64,000 nucleotides of DNA from Virgisporangium aliadipatigenens (GCF_016863615.1 NZ_BOPF01000009.1:265832-329831); one strand, 5' to 3'. Shown: positions 32,685 through 42,123, counted from the stretch's first letter. Notes: generated from the sequence alone by a model not told the origin. Translations and numbers: made by a program.

Positions 32685-33770
32685 TCAATGCGGCTGTCGA
32701 CGCTCTTCCCATTCCGCGAGCACCGCGTGGATGTCCACTGTGGACGAGGACGTCGGCGGGGCGGCCGGCGTGCGCGAGAAACGCGGTGCCGCGGACGGCT
32801 GGGTGATCCCGTCGACCTCGGCGAAAACGTTACGCGCCACCAGATGCGGATGCCGCGGCGCCTCGGCGAGACTCAACACCGGCGCGACACACGCGTCCGT
32901 GTCCGCGAAATGAGCGGCCCACTCGTCCCGGGTCCGGGTGGCGAACGCGGCGGCGATGGCGGCACGATGCGCCGGCCAGACCGCGGCGTCGTACTGGCCG
33001 CCCTCCAATCGAAGGCCCAGCCCGTGCAGGAGGGCGGCGTAGAACTGCGGTTCCAGGGCCCCGACCGCCACATGCTTCCCGTCGGCGCAGCGGTACGTGT
33101 CGTAGAACGGCGCACCGCCGTCGAGCACGTTGCCCTGCCGCCGATCCCGCCACATCCCGTTGCCGAACATCCCGTAGAACATCGTCGCCAGCGACGCGGC
33201 CCCGTCGACCATCGCGGCGTCGACGATCTGTCCCCGGCCGCTGCGCTGGCGTTCGACGAGCGCGGAGAGGATGCCGAACAGCAGGTACATCGCGCCGCCA
33301 CCGAAGTCGGCGACCAGGTTGACCGCCTGCATCGGCTTGTCCGCCGTGCCGCTCAGGTGCAGCGCACCGGTGATGGCCGCGTACGTGATGTCGTGGCCGG
33401 CGGTGTGCGCCAGCGGCCCCTCCTGGCCCCAGCCTGTCATCCGCGCGTAGACGAGGCGCGGATTGCGTTCGCAGCACACGTCGGGACCGATGCCGAGGCG
33501 TTCGGTGACGCCGGGACGCATTCCCTCGACGAGCACGTCGGCCCGCTCGACCAGGCGCAGCAACGTCTCCCGGTCGCCCGGGTCCTTCAGGTCGAGGGTG
33601 GCGCACGGCCGGCCGCGGTGCAGCGACCCGGTGACGTCGGCGCCCCCGCCGGGCCGGTCGATCCGCACGACGTCCGCACCGAGCTCCGCCAACAGCATCC
33701 CGGCGAACGGCACGGGCCCGATCGCGCTCAACTCCACGACCCGGACACCGGCGAGGGGCCCACCGGTCAT
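32685..33770 (-). CDS. CaiB/BaiF CoA transferase, AMACR-like racemase
   Basis: A 361-residue family III CoA enzyme: GPLAGVRVVELSAIGPVPFA and MLLAELGADVVRIDRP at the start, NPRLVYARMTGWGQEGPLA, the AMACR-type GHDITYAAITGALHLSG and AMVDGAASLATMFYGM. It probably racemises 2-methylacyl-CoA during branched-chain fatty acid or sterol side-chain breakdown. Its ATG overlaps the stop of the LLM gene (ATGA), the third gene of a minus-strand operon. The C-terminal STVD is coded with the rare ACA codon inside a GTCCAC-type palindrome. Confidence 0.9.
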   Translation of the reverse strand: MTGGPLAGVRVVELSAIGPVPFAGMLLAELGADVVRIDRPGGGADVTGSLHRGRPCATLDLKDPGDRETLLRLVERADVLVEGMRPGVTERLGIGPDVCCERNPRLVYARMTGWGQEGPLAHTAGHDITYAAITGALHLSGTADKPMQAVNLVADFGGGAMYLLFGILSALVERQRSGRGQIVDAAMVDGAASLATMFYGMFGNGMWRDRRQGNVLDGGAPFYDTYRCADGKHVAVGALEPQFYAALLHGLGLRLEGGQYDAAVWPAHRAAIAAAFATRTRDEWAAHFADTDACVAPVLSLAEAPRHPHLVARNVFAEVDGITQPSAAPRFSRTPAAPPTSSSTVDIHAVLAEWEERRQPH

Positions 33771-34819
33771 GCCGTGTATTCCTTGAGTTGTGCGACGGTG
33801 CGCACGTTGCTCTCGTGGGAGGCGTGCAGCGGCACGGCGTTGAGCGTGGTGACGCCGGCCGCCTCGTACGCGGCGAGGCGTTCCTTGATGTGGCCGGGGG
33901 CCCCGATCAGCGTCACGCCGTGCACCAACTCCTCCGGAACGGCCGCCGCCGCCTCGGCCTTCCTGCCGCTCAGGTACAGATCCTGGACGGTGCGCGCGGC
34001 GTCGGCGAAGCCGTAGCGCACGGCGAGGTCGTTGTAGAAGTTCCGCCCGCGGGCGCCCATCCCGCCGACGTACAACGCGATGTGCCCGCGCGCCGTCTGC
34101 AGCGCGGCCTCCCGCTCGGCGGCGTCCTCGGTGATACACACGAACGTGTCGGCCATGACCTGCAACGGTCCCAGCTCGGCGGAGCGCTTCGCCTTCCCGG
34201 CGGCCAGCGCCTCGCCGAACGCCGCACCGGCCTGCTCGGGCCAGAAGAACACCGGCTCCCAGCCGTCGAACAGCTCGGCGGCCAACGCCACGTTCTTCGG
34301 CCCCAGCGCGGCGAGCACCACCGGGATGTCGGCCCGCACCGGATGGTTGATCATGCGCAGCGGCTTGCCGAGGCCCGTGCCGCCGTGCTCCGCCGACAGC
34401 GGCAGGTGAAAATGCTTGCCCGCAAAAGTAAGCGGCTCCCGCCGCCACACCTTGCGCACGATCTCGACGACCTCGCGGCTGCGGCCCACCGGCGCCTCGT
34501 ACGGCACCCCGTGGAACCCCTCGATCACCTGCGGCCCGGAGGCGCCCAGCCCGAGCACGAACCGCCCCTCGGAGACGAAGTCGAGCCCGGCCGCGGTCAT
34601 CGCCAGCAGCGCCGGTGTGCGCGAGTAGACGTTCAGGATGCCGGAGGCGATCTGGACCCGGGAGGTCTTCGCGGCGAGGTATCCGAGCTGGCTCACCGCG
34701 TCGAACGTGTACGCCTCCGCCACCAGCACCAGGTCCAGGCCGGCGGCCTCGTACTCCTTGAGGTGTTCGACCGTCTCGACGAACCCGCTGCTGTAGCTGA
34801 GCGGCATTCCCAGCCTCAT
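33767..34819 (-). CDS. F420-dependent LLM-class oxidoreductase
   Basis: A 350-residue TIM-barrel flavoenzyme-like protein: [20 protein letters not shown], then [37 protein letters not shown], the hallmark [20 protein letters not shown] and [20 protein letters not shown]. This is the actinobacterial LLM subgroup that uses coenzyme F420. It overlaps the SDR stop and the CoA transferase start by 4 nt each. In this operon it probably acts on an acyl-CoA intermediate; the substrate is unknown. Confidence 0.91.
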   Translation of the reverse strand: MRLGMPLSYSSGFVETVEHLKEYEAAGLDLVLVAEAYTFDAVSQLGYLAAKTSRVQIASGILNVYSRTPALLAMTAAGLDFVSEGRFVLGLGASGPQVIEGFHGVPYEAPVGRSREVVEIVRKVWRREPLTFAGKHFHLPLSAEHGGTGLGKPLRMINHPVRADIPVVLAALGPKNVALAAELFDGWEPVFFWPEQAGAAFGEALAAGKAKRSAELGPLQVMADTFVCITEDAAEREAALQTARGHIALYVGGMGARGRNFYNDLAVRYGFADAARTVQDLYLSGRKAEAAAAVPEELVHGVTLIGAPGHIKERLAAYEAAGVTTLNAVPLHASHESNVRTVAQLKEYTA

Positions 34820-35583
34820 CGCGCGGCCATCCGGATGGCGCCGTCGAGCCGGATGGTCTCGCCGTTGAGCATCGGGTTGGCGACGATCTGGGTCGCCAGC
34901 AGCGCGTACTCCTCGGGCGTACCGAGCCGCGCCGGATGCGGCACCTGTGCCCCGAGCGACGCCTTCGCCTCCTCGGGCAGCGCCTCCAGCATCGGCGTGG
35001 CGAACAGCCCCGGCGCGATGGTCACCACGCGGATGCGGTGCGCGGCGAGTTCGCGGGCCACGGGCAGGGTCAGCCCGACGACGCCACCCTTGGAGGCCGA
35101 GTACGCCGCCTGCCCGATCTGCCCCTCGTAGGCGGCGACGGAGGCGGTGTTGACGATGACGCCGCGTTCCTCGCCGTCGAGCGGCGTCGCCTCGATCATC
35201 CGCGCCGCGGCGAGGCGGATCACGTTGAACGTCCCGATGAGGTTGACCTCGACGACCTTCTTGAACAGCGCGAACGGGAACGGCGTGCCGTCCTTCTTCA
35301 CGACCCGCGCGGCGTTGCCGATGCCGGCGCAGTTGACGACCACGCTCAGTGGCCCCCGCTGCGACGCGGTGTCGACGGCGGCCTGCACCTGCTCCTCGTC
35401 GGTCACGTCGGTCGGGACGAACGTCGCCCGGTCGCCCAGTTCGGCGACGACGTCCTTGCCCTGCGACGACGGCAGGTCCACGACGACCACGGACGCGCCA
35501 CCGGCCAGGAAGCGGCGGGCGGTCGCCAGTCCCAGGCCGGACGCACCGCCGGTGACGAGGGCGACCTTGTCGGTGATGTCCAC
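34816..35583 (-). CDS. HSD10-like SDR (3-hydroxyacyl-CoA dehydrogenase type)
   Basis: A 255-residue SDR resembling human type 10 17beta-[21 protein letters not shown], acidic [12 protein letters not shown] (NAD preference), [20 protein letters not shown] (typical HSD10 insertion), catalytic Ser in [13 protein letters not shown] and YSASK, and the ending [17 protein letters not shown]. It probably oxidises 2-methyl-3-hydroxyacyl-CoA or a related intermediate. It is the first gene of the SDR-LLM-CoA transferase operon, and diverges from the kinase-like gene across 61 bp. Confidence 0.9.
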   Translation of the reverse strand: MDITDKVALVTGGASGLGLATARRFLAGGASVVVVDLPSSQGKDVVAELGDRATFVPTDVTDEEQVQAAVDTASQRGPLSVVVNCAGIGNAARVVKKDGTPFPFALFKKVVEVNLIGTFNVIRLAAARMIEATPLDGEERGVIVNTASVAAYEGQIGQAAYSASKGGVVGLTLPVARELAAHRIRVVTIAPGLFATPMLEALPEEAKASLGAQVPHPARLGTPEEYALLATQIVANPMLNGETIRLDGAIRMAAR

Positions 35584-35632
35584 GCGTTCTCCAGTCCTCT
35601 TTGACGGCTCTCCCGGAAACCCTACCGCCGAG

Positions 35633-35638
35633 TAATCT
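35633..35638 (+). promoter_or_regulatory. -10 box for leaderless kinase-like gene
   Basis: TAATCT ends 6 nt before GTG 35645, so the transcript would begin at the start codon. Confidence 0.4.
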
Positions 35639-35644
35639 TCTCCG

Positions 35645-36493
35645 GTGACCGTCCCACCCGCGCGCCTCGTGGCCGGGGTCGGCCGGACCGAGTCCGGTCG
35701 CCGCTGGCTCGCCGACCTGCCCGCCCTGGTCGCACGGGTCGGCCTCGAGCTGGGGACGCCGTTCGAGGCGGGGGCGTGCAGCTATGCGGCACCGGCCGTG
35801 CTCGCCGACGGGACGCCGGTGGTCGTCAAGATCACGTGGCCGCACCGGGAGATGGTCGGGGAGGCGGCCGCGCTGCGGCACTGGGCCGGGCGCGGGGCCG
35901 TCCGGCTCATCGCGCACGACCCGGTCGACCATGTGCTGATCCTGGAGCGGTGCGACCCGGGCATTCCGGTCACCGACCTGCGCACCGGGTGCGCCGTGCT
36001 GCGCCGGCTGCGGGAGACGCCGCCGCCGAGCGCGGGCTTCGAGGATCTTCGCACCGTCGCGTCCGAGTGGGCGGACCTTCTCGTCGAACGTCACGAGCGC
36101 CTGCGCCCCGACTACGACCCGGGCGTCGTCGCCGAGGGAGCGCGGCTGTTGCGTGCGTTGAGCAGTTCGACCGAGCGGGTGTTGCTGCACGGCGACCTGA
36201 ACCCGGGCAACATCCTGGCGCACGACGGCGGCTGGGTGGCGATCGACCCGAAGCCGATGCTCGGCGACCCCGCCTACGACCCGTGGCCGCTGATCGACCA
36301 GCTCCCGACGCCCGCGCTGCCGGAACGCCTGCGCATCGCGGCCGACGCGCTCGACCTCGACGCCGCGCGGATCGCCCGCTGGGGCGCGGCCCGCGCGGTC
36401 GAGGAGGCGCTCTGGCACGCCGCCCACGGCACCCCGGAGGACGGCGCGACCCTCATCGCGGCCGCCCGCCGCCTACTGAACTTCGCCGCCTGA
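35645..36493 (+). CDS. Aminoglycoside/hydroxyurea phosphotransferase-like kinase
   Basis: A 282-residue APH-fold protein of the streptomycin 6-kinase/hur type. Lys in [12 protein letters not shown] binds ATP, the catalytic loop is [14 protein letters not shown], and the metal Asp is in [20 protein letters not shown]. The family phosphorylates aminoglycosides in some producers, but many members are cellular kinases of unknown substrate. GTG 35645 has a -10 box directly upstream and no ribosome-binding site. It ends just before a 23-bp inverted repeat. Confidence 0.86.
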   Translation: MTVPPARLVAGVGRTESGRRWLADLPALVARVGLELGTPFEAGACSYAAPAVLADGTPVVVKITWPHREMVGEAAALRHWAGRGAVRLIAHDPVDHVLILERCDPGIPVTDLRTGCAVLRRLRETPPPSAGFEDLRTVASEWADLLVERHERLRPDYDPGVVAEGARLLRALSSSTERVLLHGDLNPGNILAHDGGWVAIDPKPMLGDPAYDPWPLIDQLPTPALPERLRIAADALDLDAARIARWGAARAVEEALWHAAHGTPEDGATLIAAARRLLNFAA

Positions 36494-36508
36494 CCCCCGC
36501 TCGTTGGC

Positions 36509-36566
36509 GGAATGCTACGCGTGCCACGTAACCACGGCCGGAATTACGTGGCACGCGTAGCATTCC
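36509..36566. terminator. 23-bp perfect inverted repeat, bidirectional terminator
   Basis: Arms 36509-36531 and 36544-36566 are perfectly complementary with a 12-nt loop. The right arm is also the last 23 bases of the convergent acyl-CoA dehydrogenase reading frame, so the hairpin contains that gene's stop codon. Confidence 0.85.
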
Positions 36567-37485
36567 CGGCCAGCCGGGTGAGGAGCGCCGCGCGGATCAG
36601 TGGGCGGGAGGCGAAGACGAGCAGGAACATCGCCTCGCGCGCGAGGCGGGAGGCCACGCTGTCGGCCAGGGCGGCGCGGCTCCCCGCGTGGACCATCAGG
36701 GCGGCCGCGGCGCGCAGGGCCAGTTCGGAGGCGGCGGCGCGGGCCGCGGGCACGCCCGGCCCGTCGGCCGACAACAGGTCCGCCGCCACGCTCTCCACCT
36801 CGCGGTCGAACGTCTCAGCGCCCATCAGCCGCCCGCACCGATCGGCGACGCCCAGGGCGAGGAAGCCGTTCAGCGCGGAGCCGGTGGCCTCCTCGCGCGC
36901 CCAGTCCACATAGGACACCGTGCCGGTGAGCCGCTCCGCCGGCACCCGCACCCCGTCGAACACCACCTCGACCGTGTTGCTCGCCGGCACGGCCAGCAGA
37001 TCCAGGGGCGTGACCGGCAGGCCGTCGGTGTCGACGAGCAGGAAGTGCACCGTCCCGTCGTCGGCGAGCGCACCCACGTACAGCACGTCGACGAACCCCC
37101 ACCCGGTCACCCACGGCACCCGCCCGTCGAGCGCGAATCCCGCCGGGACGGCCCGCACCCGCAACGGCGCCACGCCCGGCCGCAGCCCGGCGAGCGCGAT
37201 GCCGGCACGGCGTTCGCCGCGGGTGAGCGGCCCGTACCAGCGCTCCCGCAGCACGGGGTCATCGGCGACGGCGCGCACCGCGCTGTGATGCTGGAGCCAC
37301 ACGAACGCCGTCGTCAGGCACCCGCCCGCCAGCGCCCGCAGGACGGCCGCCAGGCCCGGCAGGTCGAGCACACCGGCCGCGCCGTAGAAGCCTTCGCGCG
37401 CCAGCAGGTCGAAGTGCTCCGGCGCGGGTCCGGCCGGAAACAGCACGTCGTCGGCGATGGCGGCGGCCCGCGACAGGAGATCCAC
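36544..37485 (-). CDS. Short acyl-CoA dehydrogenase-family protein
   Basis: A 313-residue protein with acyl-CoA dehydrogenase features in order: an N-terminal helical part (VLRALAGGCLTTAFVWLQHH), the middle beta domain (LDGRVPWVTGWGFVDVLYVG, TVEVVFDGVRVPAERLTG) and a C-terminal helical bundle. It is about 70 residues shorter than usual, missing the first helices and part of the last domain, and the catalytic Glu is not evident, so it may act on an unusual substrate or be a degenerate member. It is the last gene of the etfB-etfA-etfD operon (9-nt gap). Its last residues AGNATRAT are encoded by the terminator arm. Start is GTG 37485. Confidence 0.8.
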   Translation of the reverse strand: MDLLSRAAAIADDVLFPAGPAPEHFDLLAREGFYGAAGVLDLPGLAAVLRALAGGCLTTAFVWLQHHSAVRAVADDPVLRERWYGPLTRGERRAGIALAGLRPGVAPLRVRAVPAGFALDGRVPWVTGWGFVDVLYVGALADDGTVHFLLVDTDGLPVTPLDLLAVPASNTVEVVFDGVRVPAERLTGTVSYVDWAREEATGSALNGFLALGVADRCGRLMGAETFDREVESVAADLLSADGPGVPAARAAASELALRAAAALMVHAGSRAALADSVASRLAREAMFLLVFASRPLIRAALLTRLAGNATRAT

Positions 37486-37494
37486 CGGGTAAGG

Positions 37495-39585
37495 CTATTC
37501 CGGCCCCCGCACCGAACGCAGCAGCACGTCGGAGACGTCGGTGACGCGCACATGCTCGGCGGCCCGGCCCTCCTGCTTGCGCGTGGCCACCCCGTCGGTG
37601 AGCATCACGATGCAGTACGGGCAGGCGGCGGTGACGAGTTCGGCGCCGGTGCCGAGCGCCTCGTCGGTGCGGGTCTCGTTGATGCGGGTGCCGATCGTCT
37701 CCTCCATCCACATGCGCGCCCCGCCGGCCCCGCAGCAGAACGACGTCTTCCGGTTGCGCGGCATCTCGGTGAACGTCAGTCCCGGCACCGCGCCCAGCAA
37801 CTCCCGCGGCGGGGCGAAGACGCGATTGTGCCGGCCGAGATAGCACGGGTCGTGGTACGTCACGGCGGTGTCGACGGGATGCGTGGGCGTCAGCCGCCCC
37901 TGACCGACCAGTGTGGACAGCAGCTGCGTGTGGTGCAGCACCTCGTAGACGCCGCCGAGTTGCGGGTACTCGTTGGACAGCGCGTTGAAGCAGTGCGCGC
38001 AGGTCACCACGACGCGCTTCGCGCCGACGCCGTTGAGCGTCTCGACGTTCTGCTTGGCGAGCTCCTGGAAGAGGAACTCCTGACCGAGCCGGCGGGCGGC
38101 GTCACCCGTGCACGTCTCCGCCCCGCCGAGCACCATGAACTCCACGCCTGCGGTGTGCAGGAGTTCGGCGACGGCACGGGTGGTGCGCTTGGCGTTGTCG
38201 TCCAGCGAACCGGCGCACCCGACCCACAGCAGATACTCCACGTCCTCGGGAAGCGTGTCGCCGTCGAGCACGCGCACCTCGAACGGCAGGCCCTTCATCC
38301 ACTCCAGCCGCGCGCCCGCGCCACGGCCCCACGGGTCGCCGGCGCGTTCGAGGTTGCGCAGCAGCGTGTGCGCCTCGCTCGGGAACGCCGACTCGATGAG
38401 CACCTGGTACCGGCGCATGTCCACGATGTGGTCGACGTGTTCGATGTCGACCGGGCACTGCTCGACGCAGGCGCCGCAGGTGACGCAGGACCACAGCACG
38501 TCCGGGTCGATGACGCCACCGTCCGCTGTGGACCCCACGAGCGGCCGTTCGGCCTCGGCCTTGGCGGCCGCGGGGGCGTTGTCGGGGTCGAGCAGGTAAG
38601 GCGACTTGGCGAGCGCGTGGTCGCGCAGTTGCATGACGAGAAGCTTGGGGCTCAACGGTTTCTGCGTGTTCCAGGCGGGGCACTGCGACTGGCAGCGGCC
38701 GCACTCCGTGCAGGTGGCGAAGTCGAGCATCCCCTTCCAGGTGAAGTCCTCGATCGCGCCGCGCCCGATCTTGTCGTCCTCCCCCGGGTCCTCGAAGTCC
38801 ACCGCCTTCCCGCCGCTGTGGACCGGCAGGAGCGCCCCGAGTCCCCGCGGCCTTCGCGACAGCCCCACGTTGAACGGCGCCAGGAAGATGTGCAGGTGCT
38901 TGGAGTGCACCACGATGACGAGAAAACCCAACACCACGCCCAGCGAGGCGAGAATGCCCACCGTCTCCAGGACGTCGTTGGCGGTGCGCCCCAACGGTTC
39001 CAGCGCACGGGCGACGAGTTCCGAGGCGAAGGCGCCGCGCTCGAAGGGGAAGACGCCGGTGTTGATCTGGGCGCCGCGGTAGAGCAGCAGCGTCCACATC
39101 ACGTTGAAGATCATGAACAGGACGAGCCAGGCGGCGCCGGTGTGCGAACCGAAGAAGCGCGACCGCCGCCCCTCCCGTCCGGGGTCGTGCCGCAGCCGGA
39201 TCAGGCCGAACGTGATCAGTCCACAGAGGACGGCCACGATGAACAGGTCCTCCAGGAAGCCGAGCCACGCCGAGCGGCCGATCAGCGGGATCGCGAAGTC
39301 ACGGGCGAAGAGTGCCCCGTAGCCCTCGACGATGGTGGCCCCGAGGATCAGGAACCCCCAGAAGACCGCGAAGTGCGCGATCCCCGGCACGCTCCACTTG
39401 AGCAGCTTCGCCTGCCCGAGAACCTCCGTGGCGAGCGCGGCGGCCCGCCTCGGCAGGTTTTCGGTGCGGCCCGGTTCGACCGGCTGGCCGGCCCGCCCGA
39501 TCCGGTACAGCGCCCACACCCGCCGGCCGGCGAGCGCGAACGCCACCGCCGTCATCGCCAGCCCGAGCACCAGTCGCAGGATCAC
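37495..39585 (-). CDS. etfD: EtfD-type ETF:menaquinone oxidoreductase
   Basis: A 696-residue membrane iron-sulfur protein. The N-terminal 250 residues hold about five membrane spans of the NarI/heme b type. Then come two 4Fe-4S clusters (CTECGRCQSQCP and CVTCGACVEQCP) and two CCG domains with CAHCFN and CCGAGGARMW, as in heterodisulfide reductase B subunits. Domain order matches mycobacterial EtfD (Rv0338c), which passes electrons from ETF to menaquinone in fatty acid oxidation. The etfBA genes directly upstream support this. GTG 39585 directly adjoins the etfA stop. Confidence 0.91.
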   Translation of the reverse strand: MILRLVLGLAMTAVAFALAGRRVWALYRIGRAGQPVEPGRTENLPRRAAALATEVLGQAKLLKWSVPGIAHFAVFWGFLILGATIVEGYGALFARDFAIPLIGRSAWLGFLEDLFIVAVLCGLITFGLIRLRHDPGREGRRSRFFGSHTGAAWLVLFMIFNVMWTLLLYRGAQINTGVFPFERGAFASELVARALEPLGRTANDVLETVGILASLGVVLGFLVIVVHSKHLHIFLAPFNVGLSRRPRGLGALLPVHSGGKAVDFEDPGEDDKIGRGAIEDFTWKGMLDFATCTECGRCQSQCPAWNTQKPLSPKLLVMQLRDHALAKSPYLLDPDNAPAAAKAEAERPLVGSTADGGVIDPDVLWSCVTCGACVEQCPVDIEHVDHIVDMRRYQVLIESAFPSEAHTLLRNLERAGDPWGRGAGARLEWMKGLPFEVRVLDGDTLPEDVEYLLWVGCAGSLDDNAKRTTRAVAELLHTAGVEFMVLGGAETCTGDAARRLGQEFLFQELAKQNVETLNGVGAKRVVVTCAHCFNALSNEYPQLGGVYEVLHHTQLLSTLVGQGRLTPTHPVDTAVTYHDPCYLGRHNRVFAPPRELLGAVPGLTFTEMPRNRKTSFCCGAGGARMWMEETIGTRINETRTDEALGTGAELVTAACPYCIVMLTDGVATRKQEGRAAEHVRVTDVSDVLLRSVRGPE

Positions 39586-40575
39586 CTAAACCTCCGTATG
39601 CGGTCTCGACTTGCGCCGTCTCACCTCGGCGAGGAGTTCCGGTACGACGTCGCGCAGGTCGCCCACCACGCCCAGGTCGGCGATGGTGAAGATGGGCGCC
39701 GCGGGATCGCGGTCCACGGCGACGATGGCCCCCGCGTCGGGCACCGCCGCGCGGTGGCGCACCGAGCCGGAGATGCCGAGCGCGAGGTACAGGTCGGGAT
39801 GGATGACGCAGCCGGTCTGGTCGATCTGCGCGTGGCGCGGGCACCAGCCCAGTTCGGTGGCGGTGTGCGAACCGCCGAGCGCCCCGCCCAGTTCGTCGGC
39901 CAGCTCCCCGACGAGGTCGAACAGGTCCTGCGAGCCCACGCCGCGCCCGCCGGCCACGACGACGGCCGCGGTGGCGAGGTCCGGCCGTTGACCCGGCGCC
40001 ACGGCGGTGCGCTCGACCAGCCGCACCGCGCGGGCGTGCGGCGGCAGGTCGAGCGCGAACGGCCGCGCCCGCGCCGTCACCGGGGCCGGCACCAGCGGCA
40101 CGGCCTCCGTCCGCACCGTGCACACCGGCACCCCCCGAACGACCGTCGACTCCACCCGGTGCGTTCCCCCGGGCGGAGACTGCGTGGCGACGAGGCCGGA
40201 ATCGTCCGGGCGCACGTCGATCGCGTCGCTGATCAGTCCGGCGTCGAGCCGGATGGCGACGCGCGCGGCGATCTCGTGCCCGGCGTGGTCGGCGGGCAGC
40301 AGGATCGCGGCCGGCGGGGTCCGCACGGCGAGCGCGACGAGCGCCTCCACGCACGCGGCCGTCGGATGCTCCTCGACGCCCGGCCCCCACAGGGTGCGCA
40401 CGATCGGCGCCCCGTACCGCCCCAGCACCGACAGGGTGTCGTCGCCGGCCGGCCCGCACAGCACCACCTCCGGCGTCCCGAACCGCCGCGCCAGCGTCAG
40501 CAGCGCCCGCGTCGACCGGCTCACGACGCCGTCGGTCAGCTCGGCGAGCACCAGCACCGGATCCAGCTCCCGCAT
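39586..40575 (-). CDS. etfA: Electron transfer flavoprotein alpha subunit
   Basis: A 329-residue ETF alpha subunit. The C-terminal FAD domain is clear: VVVAGGRGVGSQDLFDLVGE, then GGSHTATELGWCPRHAQIDQ, GISGSVRHRAAVPDAGAIVA and IFTIADLGVVGDLRDVVPEL. The N-terminal domain is more diverged than in housekeeping ETFs. With EtfB it accepts electrons from acyl-CoA dehydrogenases and gives them to EtfD. It lies 10 nt after etfB and abuts etfD. Confidence 0.93.
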   Translation of the reverse strand: MRELDPVLVLAELTDGVVSRSTRALLTLARRFGTPEVVLCGPAGDDTLSVLGRYGAPIVRTLWGPGVEEHPTAACVEALVALAVRTPPAAILLPADHAGHEIAARVAIRLDAGLISDAIDVRPDDSGLVATQSPPGGTHRVESTVVRGVPVCTVRTEAVPLVPAPVTARARPFALDLPPHARAVRLVERTAVAPGQRPDLATAAVVVAGGRGVGSQDLFDLVGELADELGGALGGSHTATELGWCPRHAQIDQTGCVIHPDLYLALGISGSVRHRAAVPDAGAIVAVDRDPAAPIFTIADLGVVGDLRDVVPELLAEVRRRKSRPHTEV

Positions 40576-40585
40576 CAGCTGCCCC

Positions 40586-41362
40586 CTACAGAAATTGGCG
40601 TTCGGCCAGGAAATCGGCGAGGCGCGCGGCGACGTCCGACGGCTCGCCCGCGAGCACCCGGCGCGGGCGGGGCTGGACGGTCACCGCCCGCACCCGGGTC
40701 GCGGCGCCGGCGAGGCCGACCCGGGCGCCGTTCATGCCGATGTCGGCGAGGCTCCAGGTGCGCACCGGCTTCTCCCGCGCCGACACGGTGGCGCCGAACC
40801 GCGGATAGCGCGGCGCGCCGCAGCACTCGCGCACCGACACGACGGCCGGCAGGTCGGCGGCGAGGGTCTCGCGCACGGCGCCGTCGCCGCGCCGCACCTC
40901 GAGGCGGTGCTCGTGCAGCGTCACGGTGTCGGCGTGGCAGAGGGCGGGCACGTCGAGGAGTTCGGCGACCATGGCGGGCACGGCGGACATGCCGGAGTCG
41001 CTCGTCCCGGCCCCGCACAGCACGAGGTCGAACTCGACGCGGCGCAGCACGGCGGCCAGGACGCGGGCCGTGGACAGGGCGTCGCTGCCGGACAGCCGCG
41101 CGTCGCAGACGTGGATGCCGTTGTCGGCCCCGAGGACCATTGCCCGCCGCAGCGCCTCCTCGGCCGCCGGTGGACCCATCGTGACGGCGGTGATCTCCAT
41201 ATCGCGACGCCACGGCGCTATTCGCAGCGCCTGATCGACGGCGCATTCATCGGCGCCATTGAGACGGAAGCGCTTTCCGGTCCGTTCAAGATTCGATTCC
41301 GGCGTGAACGAGATATCGCACGCCGCGCGCGGAACCTGCTTGACCAGCACAACGATCTTCAC
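40586..41362 (-). CDS. etfB: Electron transfer flavoprotein beta subunit
   Basis: A 258-residue ETF beta subunit: KIVVLVKQVP at the start, LNGADECAVDQALRIA, EITAVTMGPPAAEEALRRAM and DLVLCGAGTSDSGMSAVPAM, which hold the AMP site. It is the first gene of the minus-strand etfB-etfA-etfD-dehydrogenase operon. GTG 41362 is preceded by GGGAGG. As this set sits beside another acyl-CoA operon, it may be dedicated to a specialised lipid pathway in addition to a housekeeping ETF elsewhere. Confidence 0.93.
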   Translation of the reverse strand: MKIVVLVKQVPRAACDISFTPESNLERTGKRFRLNGADECAVDQALRIAPWRRDMEITAVTMGPPAAEEALRRAMVLGADNGIHVCDARLSGSDALSTARVLAAVLRRVEFDLVLCGAGTSDSGMSAVPAMVAELLDVPALCHADTVTLHEHRLEVRRGDGAVRETLAADLPAVVSVRECCGAPRYPRFGATVSAREKPVRTWSLADIGMNGARVGLAGAATRVRAVTVQPRPRRVLAGEPSDVAARLADFLAERQFL

Positions 41363-41463
41363 ACGCGTCGGCCTCCCGGTCCGGAATGAACCTTGCGGTG
41401 CCCGCGAGTGTAAGCACGAGAAATGCAGATCGAATAGAGCCGATCGGGGTTGAGAATGCGATC

Positions 41464-42069
41464 TCAGAGCCAGCCTTGTTCGCGCGCCGTGCCGATCGCG
41501 GCGGAACGATCATTTACCGCCAGCTTCGCCATGATCGAAGTGAGGTGATTGCGAACCGTTCCGGGCGACAATCGCACCCGCCGCGCGATCGCGTGCACCG
41601 GCGTGTCCGGGTCGGCGGCGCGCAGCACGTCGAGTTCGCGGGCGGTCAGCGGGCACTCCGGCAGGCTCAACGCGTCCGCCGCCAACGCCGGGTCGACGTA
41701 ACGCCCACCGGCGTGCACCCGGCGGATCACGTCGGCGAGCGCACCACCCGGCGACCCCTTGGGCAGGAACCCCTTCGCGCCGGCGGCCAGGGCGCGGGGC
41801 AGTTGCGCCGGACGGCCGTGCCCGGTCAGGATCACCACGGCGCAGGAGGGCAGGGCGCGGCTCAGTTCGGCGGTGACGGCGAGCCCGTCGAGCGTGGACA
41901 TCTGCAGATCCACCACGGCCACGTCGGGCCGGTGCGCCAGGGCGGCCCGCACGGCGTCCCGGCCGTCGGCCGCCTGCGCCACCACCTCGAGGTCGGGCTC
42001 CAGGCCCAGCAGTGCCGCGAGCGCCACCCGGATCAGTTCCTCGTCGTCGGCGAGCAGGACCCGGATCAC
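41464..42069 (-). CDS. NarL/DesR-type response regulator, orphan
   Basis: A 201-residue two-domain regulator. The receiver (1-120) has acidic DDEE, the phosphorylated Asp in VAVVDLQMSTLDG, Thr in VVILTGHG and Lys in GFLPKGSPG. The LuxR-type helix-turn-helix is at 140-195 (LTARELDVLRAADPDTPVHA, then VRLSPGTVRNHLTSIMAKL). It resembles DesR. GTG 42069 starts at the conserved IRVLLADDEE. No kinase gene adjoins; the DesK-type kinase at 56.3-57.4 kb is also an orphan. It converges on nothing and lies 101 bp upstream of etfB on the same strand. Confidence 0.9.
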   Translation of the reverse strand: MIRVLLADDEELIRVALAALLGLEPDLEVVAQAADGRDAVRAALAHRPDVAVVDLQMSTLDGLAVTAELSRALPSCAVVILTGHGRPAQLPRALAAGAKGFLPKGSPGGALADVIRRVHAGGRYVDPALAADALSLPECPLTARELDVLRAADPDTPVHAIARRVRLSPGTVRNHLTSIMAKLAVNDRSAAIGTAREQGWL

Positions 42070-42111
42070 GGGTCGAGGGTATGCCAGCCGCGAACTGTCG
42101 CAGCCCACCGG

Positions 42112-42117
42112 TACGGT
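42112..42117 (+). promoter_or_regulatory. -10 box for a leaderless transcript
   Basis: TACGGT ends 6 nt before ATG 42124 in the gap between the response regulator and the unknown gene. The -35 is weak. Confidence 0.4.
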
Positions 42118-42123
42118 GCGCGC

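Noticed and set aside
35601..35606. TTGACG as -35 of the kinase-like gene
   Set aside because: The spacing of 26 bp to the TAATCT -10 is too long for a normal promoter.
36688..41184. 1498-residue plus-strand frame
   Set aside because: Antisense to the etf operon and the acyl-CoA dehydrogenase, whose motifs are unambiguous; the frame is His/Arg-rich without domains.
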